From CBDFNN01 sp965250215 (GTDB lineage Bacteria; Bacteroidota; Rhodothermia; Rhodothermales; DATKEJ01): a stretch of 64,000 nucleotides of DNA. The stretch spans positions 930,001 through 994,000 of the forward strand of contig CBDFNN010000004.1 of NCBI GenBank assembly GCA_965250215.1, given 5' to 3'. Both the position numbers and the translations under genes were made by a program. Each line of letters starts with the position of its first letter. Position 1 is the first letter of the stretch. Under the pieces are notes generated by a model. The model was not told where the DNA came from and searched no databases. It worked only from the letters and a program-made list of their open reading frames with translations. This document shows, one piece after another, positions 23,158-32,546 of the stretch.

Positions 23158-24480
23158 GGGGTGTATTGCATTAAGTGTGTCAATCTCCTAGTTCAGGTTT
23201 GAGTTGGGTTTCAAATCTGATATAGAATTGAGCTAGTGCACTTTTCCAGTTGTATATCGGCCGTGTCCATTTGGCCGTAATCTTCTCTTGTGCAAGGTAG
23301 AGAAGTTTCATCAAGGCCGTGTCGCTCACAAAGGCACCCTTTGTCTTGGTGACCTTCCTCAGTTGACGATGGAAGCTCTCTACGGTATTCGTTGTGTAGA
23401 TGACTTTCCGAATTTCTCTGGTATAGCTAAAGTAGACTGTGAGTCGCTCCCAGTTTCTCCTCCACGAAGAGATAACCATGGGATATTTCTTTCCCCATCT
23501 TTGGTCCAGTTTTTCCAGATTCAGAGCTGCAGCTTCAAGTGTATCTGCTTTGTAAACCATCTTCAAGTCCTTCATGAACTCTCGCTGATCTTTCCAGGGT
23601 ATGAACTTGAGGCTATTGCGAATCTGATGCACAATGCATAGTTGAACTTCAGTACCGACAAAGGTCGATTCAATCGCGTCTGCAAAGCCTGTCAGGTTGT
23701 CAATACAGGCAATGAGCACCTGTTCGACACCGCGGTTCTGTAAGTCTGTCAGCACGTGGAGCCAGAATGAAGCACTCTCATTCTCGGTCATGTACATGCC
23801 CAGGAGCTCCTTCTGCCCCTCCAGATCGACCCCTATAACACAGTGCACAGCCTTGGTCGTTACCTTGCCTTCTTGCCGAATCTTGTAGTGTATGGCGTCG
23901 AGCCAAAGGACACAATACGTAGACTCTAGAGGACGCGAGCTCCATTCTTGGACTAGGGGTAACACCTTGTCTGTGATCCGGCTTATCGTGGCCGTAGAGA
24001 TGTGCGTTCCATAGAGCTCACTCAGCATGTCGCTTATGTCCTGATAGCTAGAACCGCGCGCATAAAGATGAATGATTTTCTCCTCAATATCAGCTCCAAG
24101 GACTCGCTCTCTCTTGGGTACCAAAACGGGCTCAAAGGAGGCATCCCGGTCTCTTGGGGTCCGAATATCGACCTCACCAATGGAGGTCTTAACGCGCTTG
24201 CTTCCCTTACCATTGCGCCTGTTCCTGGTAGGCTTCTCAGAAAGATGAGCGTCCATCTCGGCGTCCATTGAGGTCTCGAGAAAGTTCTTCATCAAGGAGG
24301 TAAAGGCTCCGTCGGGACCTAACAGACCCGCTCCGCCTACCATCTTCCGATAGGCATCCTTCTTGAAAGCCTCGAAATCAAACTCCGGAGATGAAGGATC
24401 GAGTTTATCGTTTTTCTCTTCCATTGTATATCCAAGTTAAAAGTTATAATAATTAACTTGACACACTTAATTGAACACCC
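23158..24480 (-). mobile_element. complete IS256-family insertion sequence
   Basis: About 1.32 kb with one transposase gene. The ends are imperfect inverted repeats: GGGTGTATTGCA-TTAAGTGTGTCAA (23158-23183) against the complement of TTGACACACTTAA-TTGAACACCC (24458-24480), identical over TTAAGTGTGTCAA with a 2-base length difference outside it. Left flank ATTTCCC and right flank GCACTCCC show no clean 8-9 base target duplication. The decayed paralogous locus at 28400 reads ATTTCCCGTGCTCCC without interruption, so the IS inserted at or into the first unit of the right octamer array of the four-helix-bundle cassette. Confidence 0.9.
23180..24424 (-). CDS. IS256-family transposase
   Basis: The 414-residue mutator-type transposase carries the DDE triad: Asp176 in CVLWLDAIHY, Asp242 in IACIDNLTGF, Glu349 in TTNTVESFHRQ, with the usual CIVHQIRNSLKF block between the second and third. 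A basic N-terminal region with HTH character (SSYQDISDMLSELYGTHIS, core DISDMLSELYG) precedes the catalytic domain and would bind the inverted repeats. The frame is intact from ATG to stop, and the protein's last 156 residues are identical to the copy at the window start, so the element is probably active or recently was. Confidence 0.95.
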   Translation of the reverse strand: MEEKNDKLDPSSPEFDFEAFKKDAYRKMVGGAGLLGPDGAFTSLMKNFLETSMDAEMDAHLSEKPTRNRRNGKGSKRVKTSIGEVDIRTPRDRDASFEPVLVPKRERVLGADIEEKIIHLYARGSSYQDISDMLSELYGTHISTATISRITDKVLPLVQEWSSRPLESTYCVLWLDAIHYKIRQEGKVTTKAVHCVIGVDLEGQKELLGMYMTENESASFWLHVLTDLQNRGVEQVLIACIDNLTGFADAIESTFVGTEVQLCIVHQIRNSLKFIPWKDQREFMKDLKMVYKADTLEAAALNLEKLDQRWGKKYPMVISSWRRNWERLTVYFSYTREIRKVIYTTNTVESFHRQLRKVTKTKGAFVSDTALMKLLYLAQEKITAKWTRPIYNWKSALAQFYIRFETQLKPELGD

Positions 24481-24504
24481 GCACTCCCGCACTCCCGCAC
24501 TCCC
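24481..24504. repeat. octamer array, GCACTCCC x3 (right boundary of cassette, cut by IS)
   Basis: Three perfect copies of GCACTCCC directly outside the IS right end, ending 7 bases before the stop codon of the sigma factor gene. Its complement (GGGAGTGC) is G-rich like the left array, so the two arrays bound the cassette in inverted orientation. Confidence 0.9.
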
Positions 24505-24511
24505 GTGCCTC

Positions 24512-25063
24512 TTATCCCTCCAACTCCAGCGCCAACCAGGCCCTAGCCATACGCCAGTTTTCTTTCACTTTTGATTGAGATAATCCGAGAGCCTCGGCCG
24601 TTTCCTCGATTGTCAGCCCGACAAAGTATCTGCACTCCACGATGTTGACCCACTCTGGATTTGTCTTTGACAGATCAATGAGTGCCTGATCTATTTCTAG
24701 TAGTTGCTCCATGGAGACTTCCTTCGAGTTCGAAACACCGGTCAGACCAATTTTTTGGCCTTGTCTCTTGTTTGTTGTATTCGCTCGTGCATGGTCAACT
24801 AGTATTCGTCTCATGGCTTGAGAAGCCGCACCAAAGAAGTGGGCACGGGTTTTCCAATTCATCTTCTTGTAGTCTGCAAGTCGGATGTAGGCCTCATGGA
24901 CAAGACCAGTTGTATTCATCGTCTGTCCAGACTTCTCATATCGAAGTTTGGAGCGAGCGAGCTTTTTGAGTTCATCATAGACTTGCCCTAGAAGACGATC
25001 GAAGGTCTCGCGTTTTCCGGCTTCAAGATCCATCAGTAGTTGCGTAACGTCGGGACTAGGCAT
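24512..25063 (-). CDS. ECF-type RNA polymerase sigma factor
   Basis: The 183-residue protein has sigma region 2 (QVYDELKKLARSKLR to GLVHEAYIRLADYKKMNWKTRAHFFGAASQAMRRILVDHARA, with core TGLVHEAYIRL) and region 4 with a helix-turn-helix (VECRYFVGLTIEETAEALGLSQSKVKENWRMARAWL, core TIEETAEALGLSQSKVK). The AHFFGAASQAMRRILVDHAR segment marks the sigma-X6 / ECF-SigK-like group (TIGR02999) common in Rhodothermota, Acidobacteriota and Planctomycetota. Genes of this group are usually linked to TPR-carrying Ser/Thr kinases, as here: it lies 97 bases downstream of the kinase gene on the same strand. Confidence 0.9.
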   Translation of the reverse strand: MPSPDVTQLLMDLEAGKRETFDRLLGQVYDELKKLARSKLRYEKSGQTMNTTGLVHEAYIRLADYKKMNWKTRAHFFGAASQAMRRILVDHARANTTNKRQGQKIGLTGVSNSKEVSMEQLLEIDQALIDLSKTNPEWVNIVECRYFVGLTIEETAEALGLSQSKVKENWRMARAWLALELEG

Positions 25064-25160
25064 GAGGTGTTAGAATTTAAGTGATGATGATCGTGCAAAA
25101 GATGTCTCACATCACATGGCGAGATAATCGTTCGAGATGGTTGACCAAGCTAGAATTAGT

Positions 25161-27878
25161 TTATTTGTGAGCATCTAAAACTTGCTGAGCCAACTCGATC
25201 ATAGAATCTTGATTGGCATTCTTCTCCAATATCTCGACGGCTTTTTTGAGGATGGGCTCGGCCTCAGCATACCTATTTTCTCTTTCCAAAAGTATACCTA
25301 GTCGAACTAGGGTGCTTCCCACTCGTGGGTGATTCGGGCGTAAGCTCAGGTCTCCTATTCTCAGCGTTTCTCGATAAACTTTCTCTGCGTCTTTTGTCTT
25401 GCCCCAGCTATCTAGTATGTAGGCATGTTGATACAGTGAAACGACGACCATGGCACTTTCGTCCCCAAACTGCTGTTTCCTTAAATTCACAGATTCGAGA
25501 ATACTTTTCACTGCTCTTGGGAAGTTACCATCGGCTCGATAGGCTTCCGACTCGCTGAATAGGAAAGTCGACAAACCAGGGTCGCCTGGGAAATTTCGCC
25601 GGTACGAAGAAATAGCATCTCCATATATACTCTGGGCCTTAGTGAACTCGCCGTTCGATATGGCAATGTCGGCTAAATTAGCATTGACATGGCCCATGAG
25701 ATGATGATCTTCGCCATGAAGCTTCAGAATCATATCCCTGGCCTCGAGCTGAGTTATCTCGGCTTTATCATTGTAACCGTGATTGTGCAATAATCCACCG
25801 TAACTTTGAAGGGTAGCCGCCAATTCGGGATGCAAATCACCATAGAGTTTTCTAGCGATGTCTAGTGACTTTTGATAGAGCGAGTCCGATTCCGCGAACT
25901 CATTTCGTATTTGGTGCACCCGAGCCAATTGGCGATATGCCAAGCCTGCCGTTGGATGGAGATTGTCGAGGCTTTGAAACACGGCTATAGACTCTCTCAG
26001 AATATCTTCCGATTTGGTAAAGTCTCCGAGGAAGTGAGTAACCATGGAAAGATTATAAAGACCAAGCCCGATTTCTGGATCACTTGAAGAAAGCAAAGTC
26101 CTCTTTAATTCCAGTGATTCCTCTATCCTGACTTTTGCTTTTTCGAAATCTAATCCCTGGGCCGAGTACATACTGCCAAGGTCTTGCAGGGCCTTCGCTA
26201 ACTTCATTTCCAGAAGCGGTCGCTGTTTTCTCAATAATCCGATGGAGCGTTCCATAGTTGGTATCGATTCCTTCATCATGCCCAAGCTGCCATACACACC
26301 TCCGATGACACCAAGCATTTCTGCCTGAATTTCTGGCTGCTGATCAAGTTCATCGATTCTCTCCAATCCACTCGCAAGGATTTGTCTTGCCGTCAGAGTA
26401 TCTCCCATCGATTCACTCGGATTGTTGACCTCAAACAGTGAACTTAGAAATCCTGTTATCTCTTGGGCTTTGTCTCTTTCCCTATTGGCTGTCTCCAGAG
26501 CCGAACTGATCTCGTTATTTTTGACAACTAGAGTAGCACCGAAAGCAAAAAGAAAGAATACGACCATGGCGCTTAGAAGTGCGCTGATCGGATGTCGGGC
26601 GACGAATTTCTGGGCTCGATATCCGATTGTATTTGATCGCGCCTCGACAGGTTTACCGGCCAAATAGTTTGCAATATCTGAGGACATTTGCTCAACGGAC
26701 GCATATCGACGAGATCCCTCTTTTCGCAGTGCCATCATTACAATGTTGTCAATATCGCCTCGAAGGCTTTTTTGCAGTCGATCAATAGTGACGTCTCGTT
26801 TTTTACTCAACAAGGAGGGAATTTCCGCTTGAGTTTCTCCCTTAGCCCCGGGATAACTTTCCTCTTTCGTGACCCTTGTGCTTGGACGTTCTGGATCAAT
26901 GTCACAAACCAGTTCCTCGACTTCCTCGGTGCTGAGTCCTGACAAATAATAGGGGCGTCGGCCAGTAAGCAACTCATATAAGACCACTCCGAGGCTATAG
27001 ATGTCTGAAGAAGTAGTTAAAGGCCGACCGCGAAGTTGCTCTGGCGAAGCATATTCTGGCGTCATTGCCCTGACACCCGTTTTCGTAATCGGAAGATCGA
27101 TGTCCGCGAGCTGTGGGTTAACCAGTTTCGCAACACCGAAGTCTAATAGCTTGACCTCGCCCTTTTCGGTCACAAGAATATTATTCGGTTTTAAATCGCG
27201 GTGAATGACGAGGTTTTGGTGCGCGTAATGAACAGCGGCACAGACCTCCCGAAACAGGTCGAGGCGTTCCGAAACCTTTAGTCGACGAGCATCCGAGTAC
27301 TCCGTGATACTCGTTCCCTCGATATACTCCATGACGAGATAGGGACGACCGGCGCTTTCAGGAGAGGTCAGTCCAGATTCATCCGGAAGTTGGCCGTCTC
27401 CGTAATAAGTACCTCCGTCCAGAAGGCGGGAGATATTCGGATGATTTAGTGAAGCTAGGATCTGCCGTTCAAGTTGAAATCTGAGTTGTATGTCCTTGTT
27501 GTTTAGTCCTCCTCTTATGAGTTTGAGGGCAACATATTGCTTAAATGGTTCATGTCGAATGGCTTGGAAAACCTCACCCATTCCACCCTGACCGATTCGT
27601 CGAACGAGTGTATAGGGACCAATCTTGTTTCCAAGGAGCTCGCTTCCCTCTTCCTTTATTTCACCGGAAAAGAGGGCATCAGCTAACTCATTAGGTGAGG
27701 CTCTCATGAAAGATTCGGCGTCAGCTTTTGCATCGGCCTCAAGCAAGGCTTCCAGTTTTGAGCGCATCTGCTCATCACCGCGGCACGCGGTATCCAAGAA
27801 ATCTGGACGCTCTTTTGGAGCTAGAGCCAGAACTTCCTTGAACAATTTCTGCAGGTGACGGATCTGTTCAGGTGACAT
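25161..27878 (-). CDS. membrane Ser/Thr protein kinase with TPR sensor domain
   Basis: The protein has about 905 residues. Residues 1-80 form a short helical leader. The protein kinase domain (about 89-405) has the glycine loop IGQGGMGEVF, VALKLI lysine, HRDLKPNNIL catalytic loop, DFGVAKL metal loop and APE-like TPEYASPEQLRG, all intact. A single membrane helix is at about 435-457 (ALLSAMVVFFLFAFGATLVV). The periplasmic C-terminal half is a run of tetratricopeptide repeats with YxxALxI-type helices (for example AEKVYRETLRIGDLSLRPNHP, core YRETLRIGD) to residue 905. I start at ATG 27878; a TTG two codons upstream is possible. It probably senses an envelope signal and acts with the sigma factor gene that follows. 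Confidence 0.92.
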   Translation of the reverse strand: MSPEQIRHLQKLFKEVLALAPKERPDFLDTACRGDEQMRSKLEALLEADAKADAESFMRASPNELADALFSGEIKEEGSELLGNKIGPYTLVRRIGQGGMGEVFQAIRHEPFKQYVALKLIRGGLNNKDIQLRFQLERQILASLNHPNISRLLDGGTYYGDGQLPDESGLTSPESAGRPYLVMEYIEGTSITEYSDARRLKVSERLDLFREVCAAVHYAHQNLVIHRDLKPNNILVTEKGEVKLLDFGVAKLVNPQLADIDLPITKTGVRAMTPEYASPEQLRGRPLTTSSDIYSLGVVLYELLTGRRPYYLSGLSTEEVEELVCDIDPERPSTRVTKEESYPGAKGETQAEIPSLLSKKRDVTIDRLQKSLRGDIDNIVMMALRKEGSRRYASVEQMSSDIANYLAGKPVEARSNTIGYRAQKFVARHPISALLSAMVVFFLFAFGATLVVKNNEISSALETANRERDKAQEITGFLSSLFEVNNPSESMGDTLTARQILASGLERIDELDQQPEIQAEMLGVIGGVYGSLGMMKESIPTMERSIGLLRKQRPLLEMKLAKALQDLGSMYSAQGLDFEKAKVRIEESLELKRTLLSSSDPEIGLGLYNLSMVTHFLGDFTKSEDILRESIAVFQSLDNLHPTAGLAYRQLARVHQIRNEFAESDSLYQKSLDIARKLYGDLHPELAATLQSYGGLLHNHGYNDKAEITQLEARDMILKLHGEDHHLMGHVNANLADIAISNGEFTKAQSIYGDAISSYRRNFPGDPGLSTFLFSESEAYRADGNFPRAVKSILESVNLRKQQFGDESAMVVVSLYQHAYILDSWGKTKDAEKVYRETLRIGDLSLRPNHPRVGSTLVRLGILLERENRYAEAEPILKKAVEILEKNANQDSMIELAQQVLDAHK

Positions 27879-28044
27879 AGTCAAGGTGATAAGTGGCCGA
27901 CTAATCCAACATATGAAAGGGAGAGGAGAGTGGCTAGCTAGGAATTAGGAGTCGGGGAAGATCAGGGGCACAGGGGATTTTCGTCAGGACTAATTCTTAA
28001 AGGTTATGATTTCTTGAGCTAGGTGTCTTTCCTAAGAACGGTAA

Positions 28045-28399
28045 ATGCAAGATTTCAAAAAGTTGAAGGTGTAGGAAAAGACTCATCTTTTGTCCATTGA
28101 TTTGTATCAGCAAACGAACTTGATTCTTGCGAAAGACCAAAACTTAGTTTGGCAAAGCCGAAGATCCTGTATGTTCATCTCATACAATACTGCGAAGGTT
28201 GCGGTAGATCAACAAGGGCAGATCAAGCGAGGTTTTTCACTATAGCGATAGGCTCTTCTAGTGAGTTAGAATGCCAACTTCTCCTCTTGCGGACTTGAAA
28301 TATTTGAGTGAGGAGATTTCTGATGCAATGTTGATCGAGGTGATCTCGATTCGAAGAATGCTTTGTAAATTAGTGGCATTTAAGAAGGCGCGAAAATAA
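28045..28399 (+). pseudogene. decayed four-helix-bundle protein gene
   Basis: Base by base this stretch follows the intact gene at 22795-23151, from ATGCAAGATTTCAAAAAGTT to GCGAAAATAATTTCCC. Codon 10 is TAG where the intact gene has TGG (28072-28074), and single-base deletions break the frame, for example in the region matching AACATTGCCGAAGG, which here reads AATACTGCGAAGG. The homology extends upstream over about 55 bases and, after the gene, into the octamer array. This is therefore a second copy of the whole cassette, long inactive. Confidence 0.88.
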
Positions 28400-28402
28400 T
28401 TT

Positions 28403-28458
28403 CCCGTGCTCCCGTGCTCCCGTGCTCCCGTGCTCCCGTGCTCCCGTGCTCCCGTGCT
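28403..28458. repeat. octamer array, CCCGTGCT x7
   Basis: Seven perfect copies of CCCGTGCT follow directly on the decayed four-helix-bundle gene and end 6 bases before the stop codon of the lipoprotein gene on the minus strand. Confidence 0.95.
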
Positions 28459-28464
28459 CCGGAA

Positions 28465-29415
28465 TTATGGCCTAGTTTTGACTCTTTCTAAATTTGGATA
28501 AAAGTTCTCCTTCCAATAAGGCGATCGCAAATCTTCAACGAGACTCATCTTGTATCGACCGGAGTCTCCCTGCATCTGGACTAGAAGTCTGTCTGGCCTG
28601 GTTGATACCCAATAAGTCTCAGACTCATCGGACTGAACTCCTAGGGCAGATGGCACAGCTCTGTCATATACGACTTGTACCTTTGCGGTCTCCATATCTC
28701 CAGCTTCCGTCTTAATAGTCTCCTTGCCCATGTGTTGAGCCACAACTCCTACTATTTCACCGCTGTCGAGGATGAGTTTGAATTCAAGCTGTTTCCCTGG
28801 TGTCGCATCCATGGATCTAACAAGGACGCGAATCTCGTCAACGGGATAAGCATCAGAACTAGCGTAGCTTTTTTCGACATTTCCATAGTCATCGCTTCGC
28901 ATCAAATATTTGACGTTTTGATTCTGATCAAAAGACATCTCTTTGTATTGGTTGGAGCACCAGTCGAAATTGTTATAAGATGACTTCAAGGGCGCCATGT
29001 CGGCAATCGCAAAGTTGGTCACCCAAGATCTTTTGTATTGATAGGCACCGCTTTCGAACTCGAAGAACTGAGCTGATTTGAAGGCAGGTACCTTATTCGT
29101 GCTTTCTGATCTTGCTTTGCTCTCTGTCTCAAAATCGTAGTCGTGCTTTACCAAATAGGTGCCGATTAGGAAGTCCTGTTTTTCGTCTTTCCCATATTGA
29201 TTTCTCGTTCGGCTGGCTTGGTAAAAAGCTATCTCGGCCTTTCCATCGTTCCAAAGGGGATCGGAAAAAACGCCGTTATTGGCAAGCTCCGGTCGCTCTG
29301 TCGTAGACGAGGTGAGACTAGCTAAAACTTCATTGTTGCTTGCGTCAGTATCACTTGATTGGCAGGAGCTTAGTACTATGAGAAGAGCGGGGAGAATTGT
29401 AAGGAGATTTTTCAT
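28465..29415 (-). CDS. conserved Bacteroidota-type lipoprotein of unknown function
   Basis: The 316-residue protein has a lipoprotein signal peptide with lipobox LSSC (Cys18). The mature part has features I associate with a lipoprotein family of Flavobacteriia often mislabelled septum formation inhibitor Maf: WNDGKAEIAFYQASRTRNQYG near residue 55 (core DGKAEIAFYQ), a YLVKHDYDF block, WCSNQYKEM near the middle and a C-terminal YWKENFYPNLE. The match is by pattern, not by alignment. It is probably periplasm-facing or at the outer membrane. It is divergent from gyrA over 434 bases. The function is unknown. Confidence 0.75.
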   Translation of the reverse strand: MKNLLTILPALLIVLSSCQSSDTDASNNEVLASLTSSTTERPELANNGVFSDPLWNDGKAEIAFYQASRTRNQYGKDEKQDFLIGTYLVKHDYDFETESKARSESTNKVPAFKSAQFFEFESGAYQYKRSWVTNFAIADMAPLKSSYNNFDWCSNQYKEMSFDQNQNVKYLMRSDDYGNVEKSYASSDAYPVDEIRVLVRSMDATPGKQLEFKLILDSGEIVGVVAQHMGKETIKTEAGDMETAKVQVVYDRAVPSALGVQSDESETYWVSTRPDRLLVQMQGDSGRYKMSLVEDLRSPYWKENFYPNLERVKTRP

Positions 29416-29849
29416 CTGACGGAGGTTATTTTGATGATAGCAAGTTTACGATTCTGCTTGGAGGAATGTTCTGTTCCTCTGGTTTCTATAGCTTTTCTGA
29501 CGGGTATTTCTTGTGCAATTAATAACATCACAGATTTTCGAATATGAGAAAGTGGTGACACCAAATTCGTGGAAAAAGTGAGACACTTGACATGATTTAG
29601 CGATGGTCGAGATTAAGCGTTTGGGCTCTGCTTTGTCATAGCTGACTCAGCTATGCACATTCTTCAAAAAGCATCACGAACACCTTGACCTAAGTTCAGT
29701 ATTTGAAACTGTATACGCTCTATGAAGAGGAGGTATAAGAGGCCCGTTTGGTCTTACTTTTTTCTATCTTCTTTGAACCCAAAAGATGGACTGAATCGGA
29801 CGGTCGCGCGCCGATTATGCATTTCAAGAAAGACCTAAAAATCTAGGAC
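29416..29849. other. 434-base intergenic region between lipoprotein gene and gyrA
   Basis: This spacer separates divergent genes and must hold both promoters. It contains a perfect 19-base palindrome CATAGCTGACTCAGCTATG (29637-29655) and a purine-rich GAAGAGGAGGTATAAGAGG stretch near 29723. No reading frame of note and no RNA gene were recognised. Confidence 0.5.
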
Positions 29850-32543
29850 ATGGCTGACGAGAAAGATCTACGGATTATACCGATAGATATTGAGGAGGAA
29901 ATGAAGTCATCTTACATCGATTATTCGATGTCAGTGATTGTGAGCCGGGCTCTCCCGGACGTTCGCGATGGATTGAAGCCCGTACAAAGACGGGTCCTTT
30001 ACGGCATGAGCGACCTTGATTTGGGGCCTACCAGACCTCAGAAAAAGAGTGCTAGAATTGTCGGTGAGGTTCTTGGTAAGTATCACCCTCATGGCGACTC
30101 TGCGGTTTACGCGGCCATGGTCAGAATGGCGCAGGACTTCTCTGTCCGATATCCACTGGTGGATGGCCAGGGAAACTTTGGCTCGATCGATGGTGACTCT
30201 GCTGCGGCCATGAGGTACACGGAGGCTCGGATGACTAGGCTTTCTGCTGAGCTACTGCGAGATCTCGATAAGAATACAGTTGACTTTCGATCAAACTTCG
30301 ACGACTCTCTAGAGGAGCCCTCGGTTTTGCCGGCCACGGTCCCAGCCCTGCTCTTGAATGGTGCAAGTGGAATCGCCGTTGGAATGGCGACGAATATTCC
30401 TCCCCACAACTTGGGAGAGGTGATTGATGGTGTCGTTGCTTACATCGATGACAACGATATCACGATCGATGAATTGATAGGCCACATTCCGGCCCCCGAT
30501 TTTCCAACGGGCTCAACCATCTTCGGATATGGTGGAGTGCTTTCTGCCTACAAAACTGGCCGAGGTAAAATCCGCCAGCGAGCAAAGATTCACGAGGAGG
30601 AATTCAAGAAGGATCGAATCGCCCTAATCATCACGGAAATTCCTTATCAGGTTAACAAGAGTACACTGGTAGAAAAGATTGCTTTTCTTGTTCGGGATAA
30701 AAGAGTTGACGGAATCTCCGATCTGAGAGATGAGAGTGATCGCGATGGAATGCGCGTCGTAATCGAACTCCGACGAGATGCTGTATCCGATGTTGTAAAG
30801 AATCAGCTCTACAAATTCACGGATCTTCAGAAGACCTTTGGCGCCAACATGGTGTCCTTGGTAAATGGTAGGCCGCGGCTATTGAATCTCAAGGAGATGA
30901 TTCAATACTATGCCGAGCATAGGCACGAAGTTGTCACTCGGAGAACGCAGTTTGATCTTGACAAAGCGGAGAAGCGAGCACACATCTTAGAAGGTCTCAA
31001 AATCGCGCTTGATCACTTGGACGCTGTCATTTCGATTATTCGATATTCGGCCGACCCTGATACAGCAAAAGCCAATTTGATGGCCGGTGTCTTCCCCGAG
31101 AAGCTCAGCATGGAGATGCGAAGGCGATTTGAGTTGCCTCTCACGGATGACTCGATGTTCACGCTTTCCGAAGAGCAAGCGAAGGCAATCCTTGAGTTAC
31201 GACTAGCGAGATTGACGGGTCTAGAGCGGCAGAAGATTGAAGATGAATATGATGCGGTGATGGCGGAGATTGCTCGTCTCAAGGAAATTCTGGGCGACAA
31301 GTCGCTTAGAATGGCCATTATCAGAGATGAGCTGCTTGACATCAAGGATCGTTATGCTGATCCACGTCGAACGATGATTGACAAGACGGGTGGTGAAGAC
31401 ATCGAACTTGAGGATATCATCGAGAATGACAAATATGTCGTTACGATTTCCAATCATGGATTGATCAAACGAACCTCAGTTTCGGAATATCGAAATCAAG
31501 GCCGGGGAGGAAAGGGGCTGAAGGCCGCAGGCACGAGAGAGGAAGATTTCGTCAGTCACGTATTCGCATCGGATGCCCACGACTATCTTCTATTCTTCAC
31601 CGATAAAGGAAAGTGTTACTGGCTCAGGGTTTATCAAATTCCCGAGGCGGGTAGAACGGGCAAAGGAAAGAACGTTCGAAATTTGATTGAGCGAGAAGCT
31701 GACGATAGAGTAAAAGCGATCCTCAATGTGACCAAGGAAAACTTCCGCGACGAGGATTTCCTCAACAACAACTTCGTCTTGATGGCTACCCGATCAGGAA
31801 AGGTCAAGAAGACATCGATGAAGTTGTTCAGTCGACCACGTTCAAATGGAATTCGAGCTATTTCCGTTGGCGAGGAGGATGAGTTGATCGAAGCACGAAT
31901 GACCAACGGGGACTCACTAGTGGTGCTTGCTTCCTCAGGCGGACGATCCATTCAATTTAAAGAGTCCGATGCCCGTCCGATGGGCCGAGATACCCAAGGC
32001 GTTCGCGGAATGAGACTGAGAGAAGGAGAGAAGCTTGTCGGTATGTTTGTTGTCGACAACGATGAAAAGCAGTTGCTCACGCTTTCTGCCAATGGTTATG
32101 GTAAGCGATCGGACATGGATGGCTTCCCACTCCAAGGTCGAGGTGGTTCTGGTGTAATCACACACAAGAAAACCGAGCGTACCGGTGAGTTGGTTTACGT
32201 GATGGGCGTCATGCCGGATGATGACCTCGTAATCATTACCAAGAATGGCACGATGATTCGAATGGCAGTCGATGGCATTTCTACCATGAGTCGGAATACG
32301 CAAGGTGTCCGATTGATCAACTTAAAAGACGGTGATGAGATTGCGGACGTTGCTCGAATGGATGTCACAGAGGACGGGACAGAGGAAGGCGACTCAAGCA
32401 TAGAAGATGCCGAGTTCGTTGAAATAGAAGCCGGAGCCGACGCTGAAGAAGGTGAGACCAACGAATCTGCTGATGACGATGACGAAACTTCTGAAGACGA
32501 AGAAACAGAAGGCGAAGCGGAGGAAGATTCAGACGAGGAGTAG
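29850..32543 (+). CDS. gyrA: DNA gyrase subunit A
   Basis: The 897-residue subunit is the DNA cleavage and religation half of gyrase. The catalytic tyrosine is Tyr123 in AMRYTEARM. The quinolone-determining region reads HGDSAVYAAMVRMAQ (residues 81-95): Ser84 is kept, but the position equal to E. coli Asp87 is Ala88. The C-terminal domain has the GyrA box in NQGRGGKGLKA, so this is GyrA and not ParC, and the blade repeats up to about residue 835. It ends in a roughly 50-residue tail that is almost only Glu, Asp, Ala and Ser. The gene stands alone; no gyrB is in the window. Confidence 0.97.
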   Translation: MADEKDLRIIPIDIEEEMKSSYIDYSMSVIVSRALPDVRDGLKPVQRRVLYGMSDLDLGPTRPQKKSARIVGEVLGKYHPHGDSAVYAAMVRMAQDFSVRYPLVDGQGNFGSIDGDSAAAMRYTEARMTRLSAELLRDLDKNTVDFRSNFDDSLEEPSVLPATVPALLLNGASGIAVGMATNIPPHNLGEVIDGVVAYIDDNDITIDELIGHIPAPDFPTGSTIFGYGGVLSAYKTGRGKIRQRAKIHEEEFKKDRIALIITEIPYQVNKSTLVEKIAFLVRDKRVDGISDLRDESDRDGMRVVIELRRDAVSDVVKNQLYKFTDLQKTFGANMVSLVNGRPRLLNLKEMIQYYAEHRHEVVTRRTQFDLDKAEKRAHILEGLKIALDHLDAVISIIRYSADPDTAKANLMAGVFPEKLSMEMRRRFELPLTDDSMFTLSEEQAKAILELRLARLTGLERQKIEDEYDAVMAEIARLKEILGDKSLRMAIIRDELLDIKDRYADPRRTMIDKTGGEDIELEDIIENDKYVVTISNHGLIKRTSVSEYRNQGRGGKGLKAAGTREEDFVSHVFASDAHDYLLFFTDKGKCYWLRVYQIPEAGRTGKGKNVRNLIEREADDRVKAILNVTKENFRDEDFLNNNFVLMATRSGKVKKTSMKLFSRPRSNGIRAISVGEEDELIEARMTNGDSLVVLASSGGRSIQFKESDARPMGRDTQGVRGMRLREGEKLVGMFVVDNDEKQLLTLSANGYGKRSDMDGFPLQGRGGSGVITHKKTERTGELVYVMGVMPDDDLVIITKNGTMIRMAVDGISTMSRNTQGVRLINLKDGDEIADVARMDVTEDGTEEGDSSIEDAEFVEIEAGADAEEGETNESADDDDETSEDEETEGEAEEDSDEE

Positions 32544-32546
32544 TCT

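Noticed and set aside
23288..23641. A 117-codon frame antisense to the transposase, present identically at 10-363
   Set aside because: It is only the complement of the transposase gene; identity follows from the two IS copies.
22681..28458. Octamer arrays considered as CRISPR
   Set aside because: Units are 7-8 bp with no spacers and no cas genes.
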